Counted from the first letter of the stretch, positions 17,336 to 26,125 are shown. The stretch: 64,000 bases of DNA from Paenibacillus campinasensis (GCF_002272015.1 NZ_NPBY01000059.1:1-64000); one strand, 5' to 3'. The notes: generated by a model from the sequence alone, not told the origin. A program made the numbers and translations.

Positions 17336-18478
17336 TTAGTTCGCCGTCCGGTATGGCAGGATGATGTACTGGCTCTTGCTGTCATCCAGCGGCTTCAAAA
17401 TAATCGGGCTCATCACGCCGACAAACGCGATCATGAGCTGCTCGCTCTCTACCACCTTCAGCACATCGAGCATATATTTCGAGTTGAACGAGATGCGCAG
17501 CGGCTCTCCCTTGAACTCGACCAGGTCCAGTTCCTCGCGGACCTTGCCAAGCTCGGAGGAGCTGGAGGAAATCTCAATGCCGCCATTTTCCATCGTCTGC
17601 AGCAGCACAATATTCGTTTTCTCCTCTCGGGAGAGCAGATAAGCGCGGTCGATCGACTCGGTTAGTTTCTTTGTATCCAAAATGAGTTCTGTTTTATGCG
17701 TGTCCGGAATAATTCTAGAAGTATCAGGATAAATACCGTCCAAAATGCGGGAATAGAAAAGAACCCGGTCGATCTTGAACAGCACCTGATTGTCCGATAC
17801 GACGATGTCCACCAGCGTATTCTGGTCCGGAATGATTTTGCTCAGCTCGTTGAGCGTTTTACCTGCAATCACCACGTTGTTGAAACTGATATCATCCGTG
17901 CCTTCCAGGTGAATGGAGCGCGTGGCCAGACGGTGGCGGTCGGTCGCCGTAAATTTCAGCTCATTGTCAGACAGCGTCCACAGCACCCCGGTCAGAATCG
18001 GCGTCGTTTCGTTGCTGGAGATGGAGAATACCGTTTGTTTGATCATATTCTTCAGCAGGTCGCCCGGAAGGGATATCGTCTGGTTGCCTTCAATGCTTGG
18101 CAGGACAGGGAATTCCTCGGGATCAAGCCCGACCATCTGAATTTCGGTAGCGCCGGCGGAGATAAAGGTGTGGAAGTTCTCCTTCACCTCCATTTGGACA
18201 TCCTGGGAAGGAAGCTTCTTGATAATCTCGACAAAAAACTTCGCAGGAAGCACGACGCTGCCCGGTTGTTCCACCTCCACGATCGTCTGTTTATCATCCT
18301 CGGCAGGAATAAACGATTGAATTGAAATATCGGTATCGCTTGCGGTCAGCGTCACGCCGGAATACGTCACGTCCAGTTTGATCCCGCTCAGAATCGGAAT
18401 GGTCGTCCGGCTCGATATCGCTTTGGAAACATGCTGGATGGATTCGTTTAATGCGTTTTTCAATATGCTGATTTTCAT
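17336..18478 (-). CDS. dnaN: DNA polymerase III beta subunit (sliding clamp)
   Basis: A 380-residue beta clamp with three repeated clamp domains; the C-terminus ends IILPYRTAN, and the hydrophobic pocket region AFVGVMSPIILKPL is visible. It tethers DNA polymerase III to the template. It follows dnaA after a 202-base gap that contains the origin unwinding region. The ATG has AAGGAG 6 bases upstream. Confidence 0.98.
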   Translation of the reverse strand: MKISILKNALNESIQHVSKAISSRTTIPILSGIKLDVTYSGVTLTASDTDISIQSFIPAEDDKQTIVEVEQPGSVVLPAKFFVEIIKKLPSQDVQMEVKENFHTFISAGATEIQMVGLDPEEFPVLPSIEGNQTISLPGDLLKNMIKQTVFSISSNETTPILTGVLWTLSDNELKFTATDRHRLATRSIHLEGTDDISFNNVVIAGKTLNELSKIIPDQNTLVDIVVSDNQVLFKIDRVLFYSRILDGIYPDTSRIIPDTHKTELILDTKKLTESIDRAYLLSREEKTNIVLLQTMENGGIEISSSSSELGKVREELDLVEFKGEPLRISFNSKYMLDVLKVVESEQLMIAFVGVMSPIILKPLDDSKSQYIILPYRTAN

Positions 18479-18552
18479 ATTTTCACTCCTTGCGGATAGA
18501 TAGGGGAGGATGTTCTGCTGCAGGCGAAGCCGGTTAAGACACCCTCTTTATG

Positions 18553-18647
18553 GATAATATATTTATTAATTATTAATAGTATCAGTAGTAGGGACACTGA
18601 ATATGTGGATAAGCCCAAGAAAGGGCATAAAATTAAGCCTATCCACA
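18553..18647. other. oriC unwinding region: DUE, DnaA-trios and DnaA boxes
   Basis: In plus-strand order: an AT-only-like stretch (about 18553-18576), then five trinucleotides TAG TAT CAG TAG TAG (18577-18591), a short G-rich spacer, a perfect DnaA box TGTGGATAA (18604-18612) and a near-perfect box CTATCCACA (18639-18647). This is the order DUE, DnaA-trio, spacer, box described for the B. subtilis origin, also located between dnaA and dnaN. I infer that strand opening starts here. Confidence 0.75.
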
Positions 18648-18680
18648 TGTGTACAGATTGTGCATAGGCTTTGAACTTGT

Positions 18681-20027
18681 TCAGGTAGGATTTTTGATTT
18701 TCTCCGTAATGTTATTGACCACTTTGAACAGCTCCTGGTCGGTTTTCAGCGACTGGCTGATCTTCTCGTGGGCATGGATCACGGTCGTATGATCCCGTCC
18801 TCCAAATGCCTCGCCGATCTTCGGCAGGGAATAGTCGGTCAATTCACGGGACAAGTACATCGCAATCTGTCTTGGGAAGGCTACGGCTTTCGTTCTTTTG
18901 CGCGCCTTGAAGTCCTCAAGCTTCAGATTGTAGTATTCTCCGACCTTCTGCTGAATGTCCTGGATCGTGATCATTCGTGGCCGGCTGGAAGGGATAATAT
19001 CCTTCAGCGCTTCGGCTGCCAGATGGGTGGTTACATCCTGATTGGTTAATGAGGAGTAGGCCACAACGCGAATCAGTGCGCCTTCGAGCTCGCGAATGTT
19101 CGTATCGATCTGATTGGCGATATACATCATCGCTTCGTTCGGTATGTCCAGGTTCTCAGCCTTCGCTTTCTTGCGAAGAATGGCGATCCGCGTCTCCAGA
19201 TCCGGTGGCTGAATATCGGTGATCAGGCCCCACTCAAAGCGGGAACGAAGCCGCTCTTCAAGCGTCGGAATTTCCTTCGGCGGACGGTCACTGGAGATGA
19301 TAATCTGCTTCCGTTCCTCATGCAGCGCATTGAAGGTATGGAAAAACTCCTCCTGGGTTGATTCCTTGCCGGCCAAAAACTGAATATCGTCAATGAGCAG
19401 AATGTCTACATTGCGGTATTTGTTCCGGAAACTTTCGGCACGGTTGTCTCGAATGGAGTTGATGAACTCGTTGGTGAATTTTTCTGAGGAAATATAAACG
19501 ACCTTGCTGCTCGGATTATGCTCCAAAATATAATGGCCTATCGCATGCATCAAATGCGTCTTCCCTAGTCCCACGCCTCCATACAGAAACAGCGGATTGT
19601 ACGCCTTGGCTGGCGCCTCCGCTACGGCAAGCGACGCCGCATGGGCAAACCGGTTGCCTGACCCGATGACAAAGGTGTCGAAGGTGTACTTCGGGTTCAG
19701 CATATGCGACTGAATCTCGTCGCTGCTGACCTCCGATACGGGGGCTGGCTGCTGGGGAACCGGATCCGCAGGCTTAGGCTCTTCAATGACAAAACGAACA
19801 TCAACCTGTTTGCCGAGCACTTCATATACGGTGGAGCTCACCAGCTTCGTATATCGGCTCTCCAGCCATTCCACCGCAAAGGTGGTCGGCGCGGATATGA
19901 CAACGGAATGATCGTTCAGCGTCAATGCTTTTGTAGCTTTAAACCAAGTATCAAAGCTGGGTTTGCTCAGCTTGGTCTGTATTATCGATAAAATTTCCTG
20001 CCATAATTCGGAAGTATGGCTATCCAA
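18681..20027 (-). CDS. dnaA: chromosomal replication initiator DnaA
   Basis: A 448-residue DnaA if translation starts at the TTG at 20027, which has AGGAG with 8-base spacing; the alternative GTG three codons upstream has its ribosome site directly abutting, so it is less likely. Domain I starts with SELWQEILSIIQ; Walker A is GGVGLGKTHLMHAIG, Walker B LLIDDIQFL, and the domain IV DNA-recognition motif GGRDHTTVIHAHEKI. DnaA-ATP binds the boxes on both sides of the gene, opens the origin and represses its own promoter. Confidence 0.97.
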   Translation of the reverse strand: MDSHTSELWQEILSIIQTKLSKPSFDTWFKATKALTLNDHSVVISAPTTFAVEWLESRYTKLVSSTVYEVLGKQVDVRFVIEEPKPADPVPQQPAPVSEVSSDEIQSHMLNPKYTFDTFVIGSGNRFAHAASLAVAEAPAKAYNPLFLYGGVGLGKTHLMHAIGHYILEHNPSSKVVYISSEKFTNEFINSIRDNRAESFRNKYRNVDILLIDDIQFLAGKESTQEEFFHTFNALHEERKQIIISSDRPPKEIPTLEERLRSRFEWGLITDIQPPDLETRIAILRKKAKAENLDIPNEAMMYIANQIDTNIRELEGALIRVVAYSSLTNQDVTTHLAAEALKDIIPSSRPRMITIQDIQQKVGEYYNLKLEDFKARKRTKAVAFPRQIAMYLSRELTDYSLPKIGEAFGGRDHTTVIHAHEKISQSLKTDQELFKVVNNITEKIKNPT

Positions 20028-20105
20028 AACTGTCACTCCTTTAAATCTTCCAAATGTGGCCCAGAGCCAAGTTGAAAATGTCGAAAGAAAATGAATGATG
20101 TAGAA

Positions 20106-20318
20106 TTATCCCCAGAGTTCCACCCCTGTGGAAACAAAAAAATATGGATAAATTGAAATTGTTCACAACTTTATCCACAGGCTGTTGATAATATTATCCG
20201 TTCATTCACATATTCACATCCAAAAGTAATATCATCATAGCAAAAGAAGGGCTTATTTTCAATGTATGTCGCTAATTTATCCACAAATTCAATACGTTGT
20301 GCATAAATCTTATTCACA
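20106..20318. other. DnaA box cluster upstream of dnaA (origin, incAB-like)
   Basis: Perfect boxes TTATCCACA at 20171-20179 and 20277-20285. One-mismatch boxes are TTATCCCCA 20106-20114, TATGGATAA 20143-20151, TGTTGATAA 20183-20191 and TTATTCACA 20310-20318. They flank the dnaA promoter, so they can serve both origin assembly and dnaA autoregulation. The remaining part of this gap (20319-20582) shows only the gntK terminator. Confidence 0.85.
20234..20262 (-). promoter_or_regulatory. sigma-A promoter of dnaA
   Basis: On the minus strand TTGAAA (20257-20262), a 17-base spacer and TATGAT (20234-20239). A perfect DnaA box lies 15 bases upstream of the -35 and another in the leader, which supports autorepression. 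Confidence 0.65.
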
Positions 20319-20514
20319 CCACTATATATTGTTTATAAGCTGTTCAACTTTCGACAGGATCACCTTGGATCCGAAAAAAAATATACACAGGTTGTGCGTA
20401 TAGAGGCAATATTTACTTCCAAAACCATGTGAATAACCGCATGGCTGGTTGCCCGGATCATCGGTTTGGATTCTACCAAAGGTAAAATGGGGGAAATAGG
20501 AGAGTGCCTGGAAG

Positions 20515-20566
20515 AAAAAACAGCCCGTTCCGCCGCGGAATCTTTCCGCAGCCGGACGGGCTGTTT
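20515..20566 (-). terminator. gntK intrinsic terminator
   Basis: On the minus strand AACAGCCCGT ... ACGGGCTGTT forms a long stem with an inner GCGGAA/TTCCGC stem, followed by six T. It separates gntK from the origin boxes and the dnaA promoter. Confidence 0.85.
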
Positions 20567-20582
20567 CTACTTTCACAGGCGA

Positions 20583-22148
20583 TTACAATACGCGGTCTGG
20601 TCCATTATGCTCGAATTTGCGCTGAAACTCGGCGATTGCTTCGTAATCTTCTTCCAGCTTGCGCGAGATGCGTATGTAGATCGGGAGGAGCGAGCGGTAG
20701 ATTTCGGCATGCTCTGTCTTCGGCTGATGCTCATGCGTTCCGCCGACCATCGACGAGACAATCTCCAGCGAGTCGGTCCGGCCGATGGCATACAGTCCGA
20801 GGACGGCAGCGCCGAGACAGGAGCTCTCATAGCTTTCCGGCACGATCACCTGCTGATCGAAGATGTCGGCCATCATCTGCCGCCAGATCGGGGATCGGGC
20901 GAAGCCGCCGGTGGCGTGGATCTTCGCGGGACGGCCGATCTGTTCCTCCATTGCCAGCAGCACGGTGTACATGTTGAAGATAACGCCTTCGAGCACGGCG
21001 CGAATCATATGCTCCTTCTGATGGTTCAACGTCAGCCCGAAGAAAGAACCGCGGGCGTTCGGGTCCCATAGAGGAGCCCGTTCTCCGGTTAAGTAAGGAT
21101 GGAAGAGCAGGCCGTCGGAGCCGGGACGAACACGGTCGGCAATTTGGGTTAGCACATCATAAGGATTAATGCCGAGCCGCTTCGCTGTCTCAATCTCCGA
21201 AGCGGCCAACTGGTCCCTTACCCAGCGGAAAATCATCCCGCCATTGTTGACCGCACCGCCAATGACCCAATGCTTCTCGGTTAACGCATAGCAGAATATC
21301 CGCCCCTTCGGGTCGGTCATGGGCTTGTCGACCACGGTCCGGATCGCACCGCTCGTACCGATCGTAGCGGCAACGACTCCCGGCTGGATCGCATTCACGC
21401 CGAGATTCGACAGCACGCCGTCGGCGGCACCGAGCACGAACGGGGTGGAGGGGAGCAGCCCCATGATACGGGCATAATCCGCATTCAAGCCGGTTAGCGC
21501 ATGGGTGGTCGGCACTAGCTCGGACAGATGCTCCTCTGTAATTCCCGCAAGCCTTAGCGCCTCTTGATCCCAGGCCAGCTCTCTTAAATTCATCATGCCG
21601 GTGCTGGAGGCGATAGAGTGATCGACCACGTAGCGGCCGAACAGCTTGAAATAGACGTATTCCTTAATTGATATAAATTTGGCCGTCTGCTTAAAAATGT
21701 CCTCATGTTCATGGCGGAGCCACATCAGCTTCGTCACAGGGGACATCGGGTGGATCGGCGTGCCGGTGCGCATGTAGAGCTCCATGCCGCCCATTTCCTT
21801 CTTCAGTCGGTTCGACCATGATGCACTGCGATTATCCGCCCAGGTGATACAGCGCGTTAGGGGCTTTCCATCGTCGTCGACGGCAATGACACTGTGCATG
21901 GCGGCACTGAAGGAGACGAATAGCAGCTGTGCCGGGTCGATGCCGCTCTGGTGCATCACGCTTTGGACTGCAGCAAGGACGGTTTGAAATATTTGCTCCG
22001 GGTCCTGCTCCGCGGTTGACGGAGTGGGGGTGAGCAGGGGATATTCGCCGCCGGCCTTGGTCACGACTTCACCGTTTTCTTTGAACAGAACGGCCTTGGT
22101 GCTGGTCGTTCCGATGTCTACACCGATCATGTAATGGAGCGTACTCAC
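20583..22148 (-). CDS. gntK: gluconokinase (FGGY family)
   Basis: A 521-residue FGGY carbohydrate kinase that phosphorylates gluconate to 6-phosphogluconate. The N-terminal ATP/sugar motif is GVDIGTTSTKAVLF; the C-terminal half has GTSGAIRTV and ATGGFARSPIWRQM. The assignment as gluconate rather than xylulose or glycerol kinase rests on the linked gntR and gnd genes and on similarity to GntK. It is transcribed towards dnaA. It has its own promoter and a half-matching GntR site in the 216-base gap before it. Confidence 0.9.
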   Translation of the reverse strand: MSTLHYMIGVDIGTTSTKAVLFKENGEVVTKAGGEYPLLTPTPSTAEQDPEQIFQTVLAAVQSVMHQSGIDPAQLLFVSFSAAMHSVIAVDDDGKPLTRCITWADNRSASWSNRLKKEMGGMELYMRTGTPIHPMSPVTKLMWLRHEHEDIFKQTAKFISIKEYVYFKLFGRYVVDHSIASSTGMMNLRELAWDQEALRLAGITEEHLSELVPTTHALTGLNADYARIMGLLPSTPFVLGAADGVLSNLGVNAIQPGVVAATIGTSGAIRTVVDKPMTDPKGRIFCYALTEKHWVIGGAVNNGGMIFRWVRDQLAASEIETAKRLGINPYDVLTQIADRVRPGSDGLLFHPYLTGERAPLWDPNARGSFFGLTLNHQKEHMIRAVLEGVIFNMYTVLLAMEEQIGRPAKIHATGGFARSPIWRQMMADIFDQQVIVPESYESSCLGAAVLGLYAIGRTDSLEIVSSMVGGTHEHQPKTEHAEIYRSLLPIYIRISRKLEEDYEAIAEFQRKFEHNGPDRVL

Positions 22149-22195
22149 AAGACATACCTTCTTTCGTTCAAGGCCATACTAACGGCCCCTTTATA

Positions 22196-22248
22196 CTTAT
22201 ATAATCCATAAACCGAATTTGTAATTGTGTATACTTGTCGACAATAAA
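22196..22248 (-). promoter_or_regulatory. candidate gntK promoter with GntR-like operator
   Basis: On the minus strand TTACAA (22219-22224), 17 bases, TATAAG (22196-22201). Immediately upstream, 22231-22248 carries one conserved half (ATACTTGT on the plus strand) of the palindrome found before gnd, with a degenerate second half. Confidence 0.45.
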
Positions 22249-22364
22249 AGGCGAAGCAAAGGTGGGCAGCCCGCCCATGAATGCTGTGTCGAGTCAGGCC
22301 CTATCCTTATCATCTCCGAGCCGCACACCGCTGCTCCGGAGGGGGAGAGGGAGGATGAACGGAT

Positions 22365-23045
22365 CTACTCTCCTTCCGAGAAACTGAGATGCAGCGTCTC
22401 TCGGGAATCGTCAAAATACTGCTGTGCCGCGTTCTGAATCCGGACAGGATCCGAGGATTCCAGGTCGCGAATGAGCTGATGGTGCTTGCTTAGCACCGCT
22501 TCAATTCTGGATTTGCCTTCACTGAATACTTGCCGGGTGGTGATCAGAATGACGGTGATCACGATTTGGCGGATGCTGCGCCACAGATGAAGTATGCGCT
22601 TATGGTCGGCTTCGGCCACGATGCGCTCGTGAAAGGACAAGTCCTGGAGCGAGAACTCTTCCGGATCGCCATGCTTTGCGGCCAGCTCCATCCGGTCCAC
22701 GATTTGCTTCAAATGCTGGATCAAGGCAGGCTGTGGCTTCGCAAACACATGGGTTTGCACGAAGCTTTCGATCAGGTAACGCACATCGTACAGCTCTTCG
22801 ACTTCCTTGAGCGATAAGCCCATGACGACCGCGCCCATGCGCTCCAATTGGATCAACCCTTCACTGGACAGCGTTTTCAATGCTTCGCGTACCGGAGACC
22901 GGCTCGTTCCGAATTCACCTGCAATCCGGTTTTCCGACAGAATTTCTCCTTTCTTGATCGCGCCGCTAATGATTTGCAGACGCAATTCGTTGGCAATCGC
23001 TTCCCCGAGGGAAGCGCCCTGAAGCCAAGAGGCAGGATATTTCAT
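22365..23045 (-). CDS. gntR: GntR-family (FadR subgroup) gluconate repressor
   Basis: A 226-residue regulator: winged helix-turn-helix at residues 10-75 (LRLQIISGAIKKGEILSENRIAGEFGTSRSPVREAL) and an FCD ligand-binding domain at 85-215. In B. subtilis GntR represses the gnt operon and is released by gluconate. The perfect palindrome before gnd, matching the GntR operator as I recall it, supports the same role here. It lies between gnd and gntK, on the same strand. The 132-base gap to gnd shows no clear operator. Confidence 0.9.
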   Translation of the reverse strand: MKYPASWLQGASLGEAIANELRLQIISGAIKKGEILSENRIAGEFGTSRSPVREALKTLSSEGLIQLERMGAVVMGLSLKEVEELYDVRYLIESFVQTHVFAKPQPALIQHLKQIVDRMELAAKHGDPEEFSLQDLSFHERIVAEADHKRILHLWRSIRQIVITVILITTRQVFSEGKSRIEAVLSKHHQLIRDLESSDPVRIQNAAQQYFDDSRETLHLSFSEGE

Positions 23046-23178
23046 ACACTGATTCCCCTATCCGAGTATGTAATCTCATGATACTAAGTTGATAATGATT
23101 GTAACATACGGGATGTCTTGGTTCCATCAGCAAAGTGCCGCTGTGTCAGGCCTCAGAGCCGGTCATGCCAGGGAGAAT

Positions 23179-24078
23179 TTACTCCGACTTTTCCACAGCA
23201 TGGCCGCCGAATTCGTTGCGGAGCGCCGCAACTACCTTACCATGGAACGTATCGTCTTCCAGAGAGCGGTAGCGCATGAACAGCGACATCGCGATGACTG
23301 GGGCATTGGCCTGCAGATCAAGCGCCGTTTCGACGGTCCATTTTCCTTCGCCGGACGATTTCATGACCCCTTTGATGCTGTCCAGCTTCGGATCCTTGGA
23401 GAAAGCATTTTGCATCAGCTCCATCAGCCAGCCGCGAATAACGGAACCATTGGACCAGACGCGGGCCACATCCTCATAGCTATAATTGAACGCGCTTTTC
23501 TCCAGCACTTCGAAACCCTCAGCAATCGATTGCATCATGCCGTATTCAATACCGTTATGAACCATCTTCAGAAAATGTCCGCTGCCGATATCTCCGGCGT
23601 ACAGGTATCCGTTCTCCACAGCCATGTCTTGAAATAGAGGCTCAATGCTGGCGAATACTTCGCGATTGCCGCCGATCATGAAGCAGCCGCCATGCTGGGC
23701 GCCTTCCATCCCGCCGGAGGTGCCTACATCAAAGTAATGGATGTCTTGCTCGGCCAGCCGTGCTGCGCGTGCAATCGAATCTTTATAGTGCGAGTTTCCG
23801 CCGTCGATGAGCATATCTCCTGGCTGAAGAAGCGGGGAGAGGGAATCAATAACCGAGTCCACAACGGCGCCGGCAGGCACCATCATCCATATGATGCGCG
23901 GGCTCTCCAGTCTGACTGTCATTTCTTCCAAAGCGTGCACCCCTTCAGCACCAAAGCCCGCTGCCAATTGGACTGAATCGGCGTTCAGGTCATAAGCGAC
24001 CACTTGATGTTGATGATGCCGTAAATTTTGCACCAGATTAAGCCCCATTTTGCCGAGGCCGATCATCCCTATTTTCAT
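23179..24078 (-). CDS. gnd: 6-phosphogluconate dehydrogenase, decarboxylating (short form)
   Basis: A 299-residue dehydrogenase that converts 6-phosphogluconate to ribulose 5-phosphate and CO2. The Rossmann motif is GMIGLGKMGLNLV; substrate motifs include DGGNSHYKDS, VGTSGGMEGAQHG and the catalytic lysine region HFLKMVHNGIEYG. The length fits the short, usually NAD-linked YqeC/GndA type and not the 470-residue GntZ. It is the first gene of the cassette. Its ATG follows AAAAGGAG, and the GntR palindrome lies 27 bases upstream. Confidence 0.93.
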   Translation of the reverse strand: MKIGMIGLGKMGLNLVQNLRHHQHQVVAYDLNADSVQLAAGFGAEGVHALEEMTVRLESPRIIWMMVPAGAVVDSVIDSLSPLLQPGDMLIDGGNSHYKDSIARAARLAEQDIHYFDVGTSGGMEGAQHGGCFMIGGNREVFASIEPLFQDMAVENGYLYAGDIGSGHFLKMVHNGIEYGMMQSIAEGFEVLEKSAFNYSYEDVARVWSNGSVIRGWLMELMQNAFSKDPKLDSIKGVMKSSGEGKWTVETALDLQANAPVIAMSLFMRYRSLEDDTFHGKVVAALRNEFGGHAVEKSE

Positions 24079-24104
24079 ATAAGTACAGCTCCTTTTAACA
24101 ATGT

Positions 24105-24122
24105 ATACTTGTATACAAGTAT
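24105..24122. promoter_or_regulatory. GntR operator (perfect palindrome)
   Basis: ATACTTGTATACAAGTAT, an 18-bp perfect palindrome, 27 bases upstream of gnd. It is the same sequence I recall as the B. subtilis gnt operator. It probably overlaps the gnd promoter. Confidence 0.75.
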
Positions 24123-24197
24123 AATACCAATTATCATACTACTCTTAAATAAGTCATCTGTAAATAAGGGTCGTTCCGTCCGTGTCGTTTCATTAGG

Positions 24198-24215
24198 TTA
24201 TCCCCATGTGGATAA
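24198..24215. other. head-to-head DnaA box pair upstream of rpmH
   Basis: TTATCCCCA (24198-24206, one mismatch) directly abuts TGTGGATAA (24207-24215, perfect), forming an inverted pair. It is about 4 kb from the dnaA-proximal cluster, on the other side of the gluconate genes. DnaA boxes upstream of rpmH are also known in B. subtilis. Confidence 0.6.
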
Positions 24216-24280
24216 ATGCACTCCAAGTAAAAAAGAGTAGTTGTGGAAAACTTATACGGGGGCAAACGTGGAAGTTTGGT

Positions 24281-24309
24281 TTGACTTTTGGGCCAGGACG
24301 TGATTAAAT
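24281..24309 (+). promoter_or_regulatory. candidate rpmH promoter
   Basis: TTGACT (24281-24286), 17 bases, TTAAAT (24304-24309). It gives a leader of about 145 bases before rpmH, with a hairpin (GATAG.ACAG / CTGTCTATC) inside it. Confidence 0.4.
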
Positions 24310-24460
24310 GTATAAAGGCATTTTCTGTGAAGATGTAAATGATGTTCGAACATTGAAGATAGGACAGTACTTGAATCTGTCTATCAAAATGCGTCGCAAA
24401 CCGGCGTTTATTTTTTGAATATGGCAAGTCAAAGATTTCTGTAAGGGGGTGCATTAAATC

Positions 24461-24595
24461 ATGAGACCGACTTTTAAACCGAACGTGAGCAAGCGCAAGA
24501 AAGTACACGGCTTCCGTCAAAGAATGAGCACAAAGAACGGACGTAAGGTATTGGCCAGACGCCGTCTTAAAGGAAGAAAAGTATTGAGCGCTTAA
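24461..24595 (+). CDS. rpmH: 50S ribosomal protein L34
   Basis: A 44-residue, very basic protein starting MRPTFKPNVSKRKKVHGFR and ending RRLKGRKVLSA, the complete L34. The ribosome site AAGGGGGTG lies 8 bases before the ATG. It is part of the large ribosomal subunit. It is followed by a terminator and then rnpA, the conserved order around bacterial origins. Confidence 0.97.
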   Translation: MRPTFKPNVSKRKKVHGFRQRMSTKNGRKVLARRRLKGRKVLSA

Positions 24596-24608
24596 TACTG
24601 TCGCCACG

Positions 24609-24633
24609 AAGACCACCGAGGTGGTCTTTTTTT
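24609..24633 (+). terminator. rpmH terminator or attenuator
   Basis: AAGACCACC / GGTGGTCTT with a short loop and seven T, 13 bases after rpmH. It would give more rpmH than rnpA mRNA. Confidence 0.8.
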
Positions 24634-24830
24634 CGTAATAGGCTCCGATTATGTGTGTCCAGCAGGTCATGTGCCCGGAGCTGTCGGCAGCATAAGCTAT
24701 AAATGGACCGCATTCGTGTGACATCTTGCGTTTAACTTGCTTGGGCATGACTATACTATATTAATATAGGAAGAGATGCCGGATGCAATGAGTGTAAAGA
24801 CATGGATTAACGGCAGGCAGGGAGATACTC

Positions 24831-25181
24831 GTGCATAGAAAACTTCGATTACGAAACCGCGCTGACTTTAGCCGGGTATATCGCCACGGAAAGTCTTTCG
24901 CCAATCATCAGTTTGTAGTGTATTGGTCACGCAAAAAAGAGGTAGAGCAGTTTCGGGTAGGCGTGTCGTGCAGCAAAAAGATCGGCAATGCCGTTGTGCG
25001 CAACCGGATGCGTCGTCTCGTCAAGGAGATCGTCCGGCGGCACAAGGATGAGATTGCTGAGCATACGGATCTGATCTTTATTGTGCGCAAAGGCGCACTG
25101 GACAAGTCCTACCGGGAACTGGAGAAAAGCGTGCTGCATGTGCTGCGCAAATCATCTCTTTTGAAGGCGAAGAAGGGCTAG
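24831..25181 (+). CDS. rnpA: ribonuclease P protein component
   Basis: A 116-residue basic protein subunit of RNase P, which trims tRNA 5' ends. The family signature is VGVSCSKKIGNAVVRNRMRRLVKE (split here as VGVSCSKKIGNAV and RNRMRRLVKE). The start is a GTG with GGGAG upstream. It follows rpmH and precedes yidC as usual. Confidence 0.96.
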   Translation: MHRKLRLRNRADFSRVYRHGKSFANHQFVVYWSRKKEVEQFRVGVSCSKKIGNAVVRNRMRRLVKEIVRRHKDEIAEHTDLIFIVRKGALDKSYRELEKSVLHVLRKSSLLKAKKG

Positions 25182-25258
25182 TGGGTTGTGTTTATTTGTT
25201 CATATAAATATGTTATGATTTACCGTGGAATGGCAATGGCGAAGAGAGGGGTTATGAA

Positions 25259-26125
25259 GTGTCGCAAATGATGACAAGACGAGGAAAATGGTTCCTCCTC
25301 ACCGCTGTATTACTTGCAGTGGCCGTGATTTCAGGCTGTGCGACTGGCGAAGAGCAGATGCGTACGATTGAAGACCTGAAGAACGGGGGCTTTTGGCAAA
25401 GTAACGTAGTTTATTACTTCACACTGGCGCTTGATACATTTGCTCAATGGTTTGACGGTGAATATGGATTATCCGTACTGGTGATGGTGTTGATCGTCCG
25501 TACGTTAATATTGCCGTTAACGCTGAAGCAGGTTCGAAGCTCCAAGGCAATGCAGGCGATTCAACCTGAAATTCAGAAGGTTCGTGAGAAGTATAAGGAT
25601 AATCCGGAAAAGATGCAGATGGAAACGATGAAGCTGTTCCAAGAGCACAAAGTCAACCCGATGGCTGGCTGTTTCCCGCTGCTGCTACAAATGCCGATAT
25701 TTATCGCACTCTATCATTCGATTTACTATAACGGAGAATTGCGCGGCCATGAATTTTTGTGGATGCAGCTCGGACAGCCGGACAAGCTGTTCATCCTTCC
25801 GCTGCTCGCTGCAATAACGACGTATCTTCAGACCAAGATGATGATGAAGATGAATCCTTCGCCGCAGATGGGCATGATGCAGTTCATGCTGTTTGTGTAC
25901 CCGATTCTGATCTTTGTCATGTCCTTTCAATTTCCTTCAGCACTTCCGCTGTACTGGTTCTACAGCAACCTGTATACGATCGTGCAGAACTACTTCTTGT
26001 ACCGCAACAATGACACGGCCGCTGTTCAGGCTAACGTAGCCGCTAGCACTAGCGCGAGTCAAGGTCAGAGAAAAGGAAACAAAAGTAGGAAAAAAGGTTC
26101 GAAAGGAGCCAAGAAGTCGAAATGA
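25259..26125 (+). CDS. yidC: membrane protein insertase YidC (SpoIIIJ type)
   Basis: A 288-residue YidC/Oxa1 insertase. It has a lipoprotein signal (SGCATGEE), five membrane segments, the conserved hydrophilic-groove arginine in VRTLILPLTLKQ and the cytoplasmic hairpin MQAIQPEIQKVREKYKDNP. The C-tail is strongly basic. The GTG start at 25259 follows GAGAGGGG by 8 bases. It inserts membrane proteins; the Bacillus homologue SpoIIIJ is also needed in sporulation. The stop overlaps the start of jag by 4 bases. Confidence 0.95.
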   Translation: MSQMMTRRGKWFLLTAVLLAVAVISGCATGEEQMRTIEDLKNGGFWQSNVVYYFTLALDTFAQWFDGEYGLSVLVMVLIVRTLILPLTLKQVRSSKAMQAIQPEIQKVREKYKDNPEKMQMETMKLFQEHKVNPMAGCFPLLLQMPIFIALYHSIYYNGELRGHEFLWMQLGQPDKLFILPLLAAITTYLQTKMMMKMNPSPQMGMMQFMLFVYPILIFVMSFQFPSALPLYWFYSNLYTIVQNYFLYRNNDTAAVQANVAASTSASQGQRKGNKSRKKGSKGAKKSK

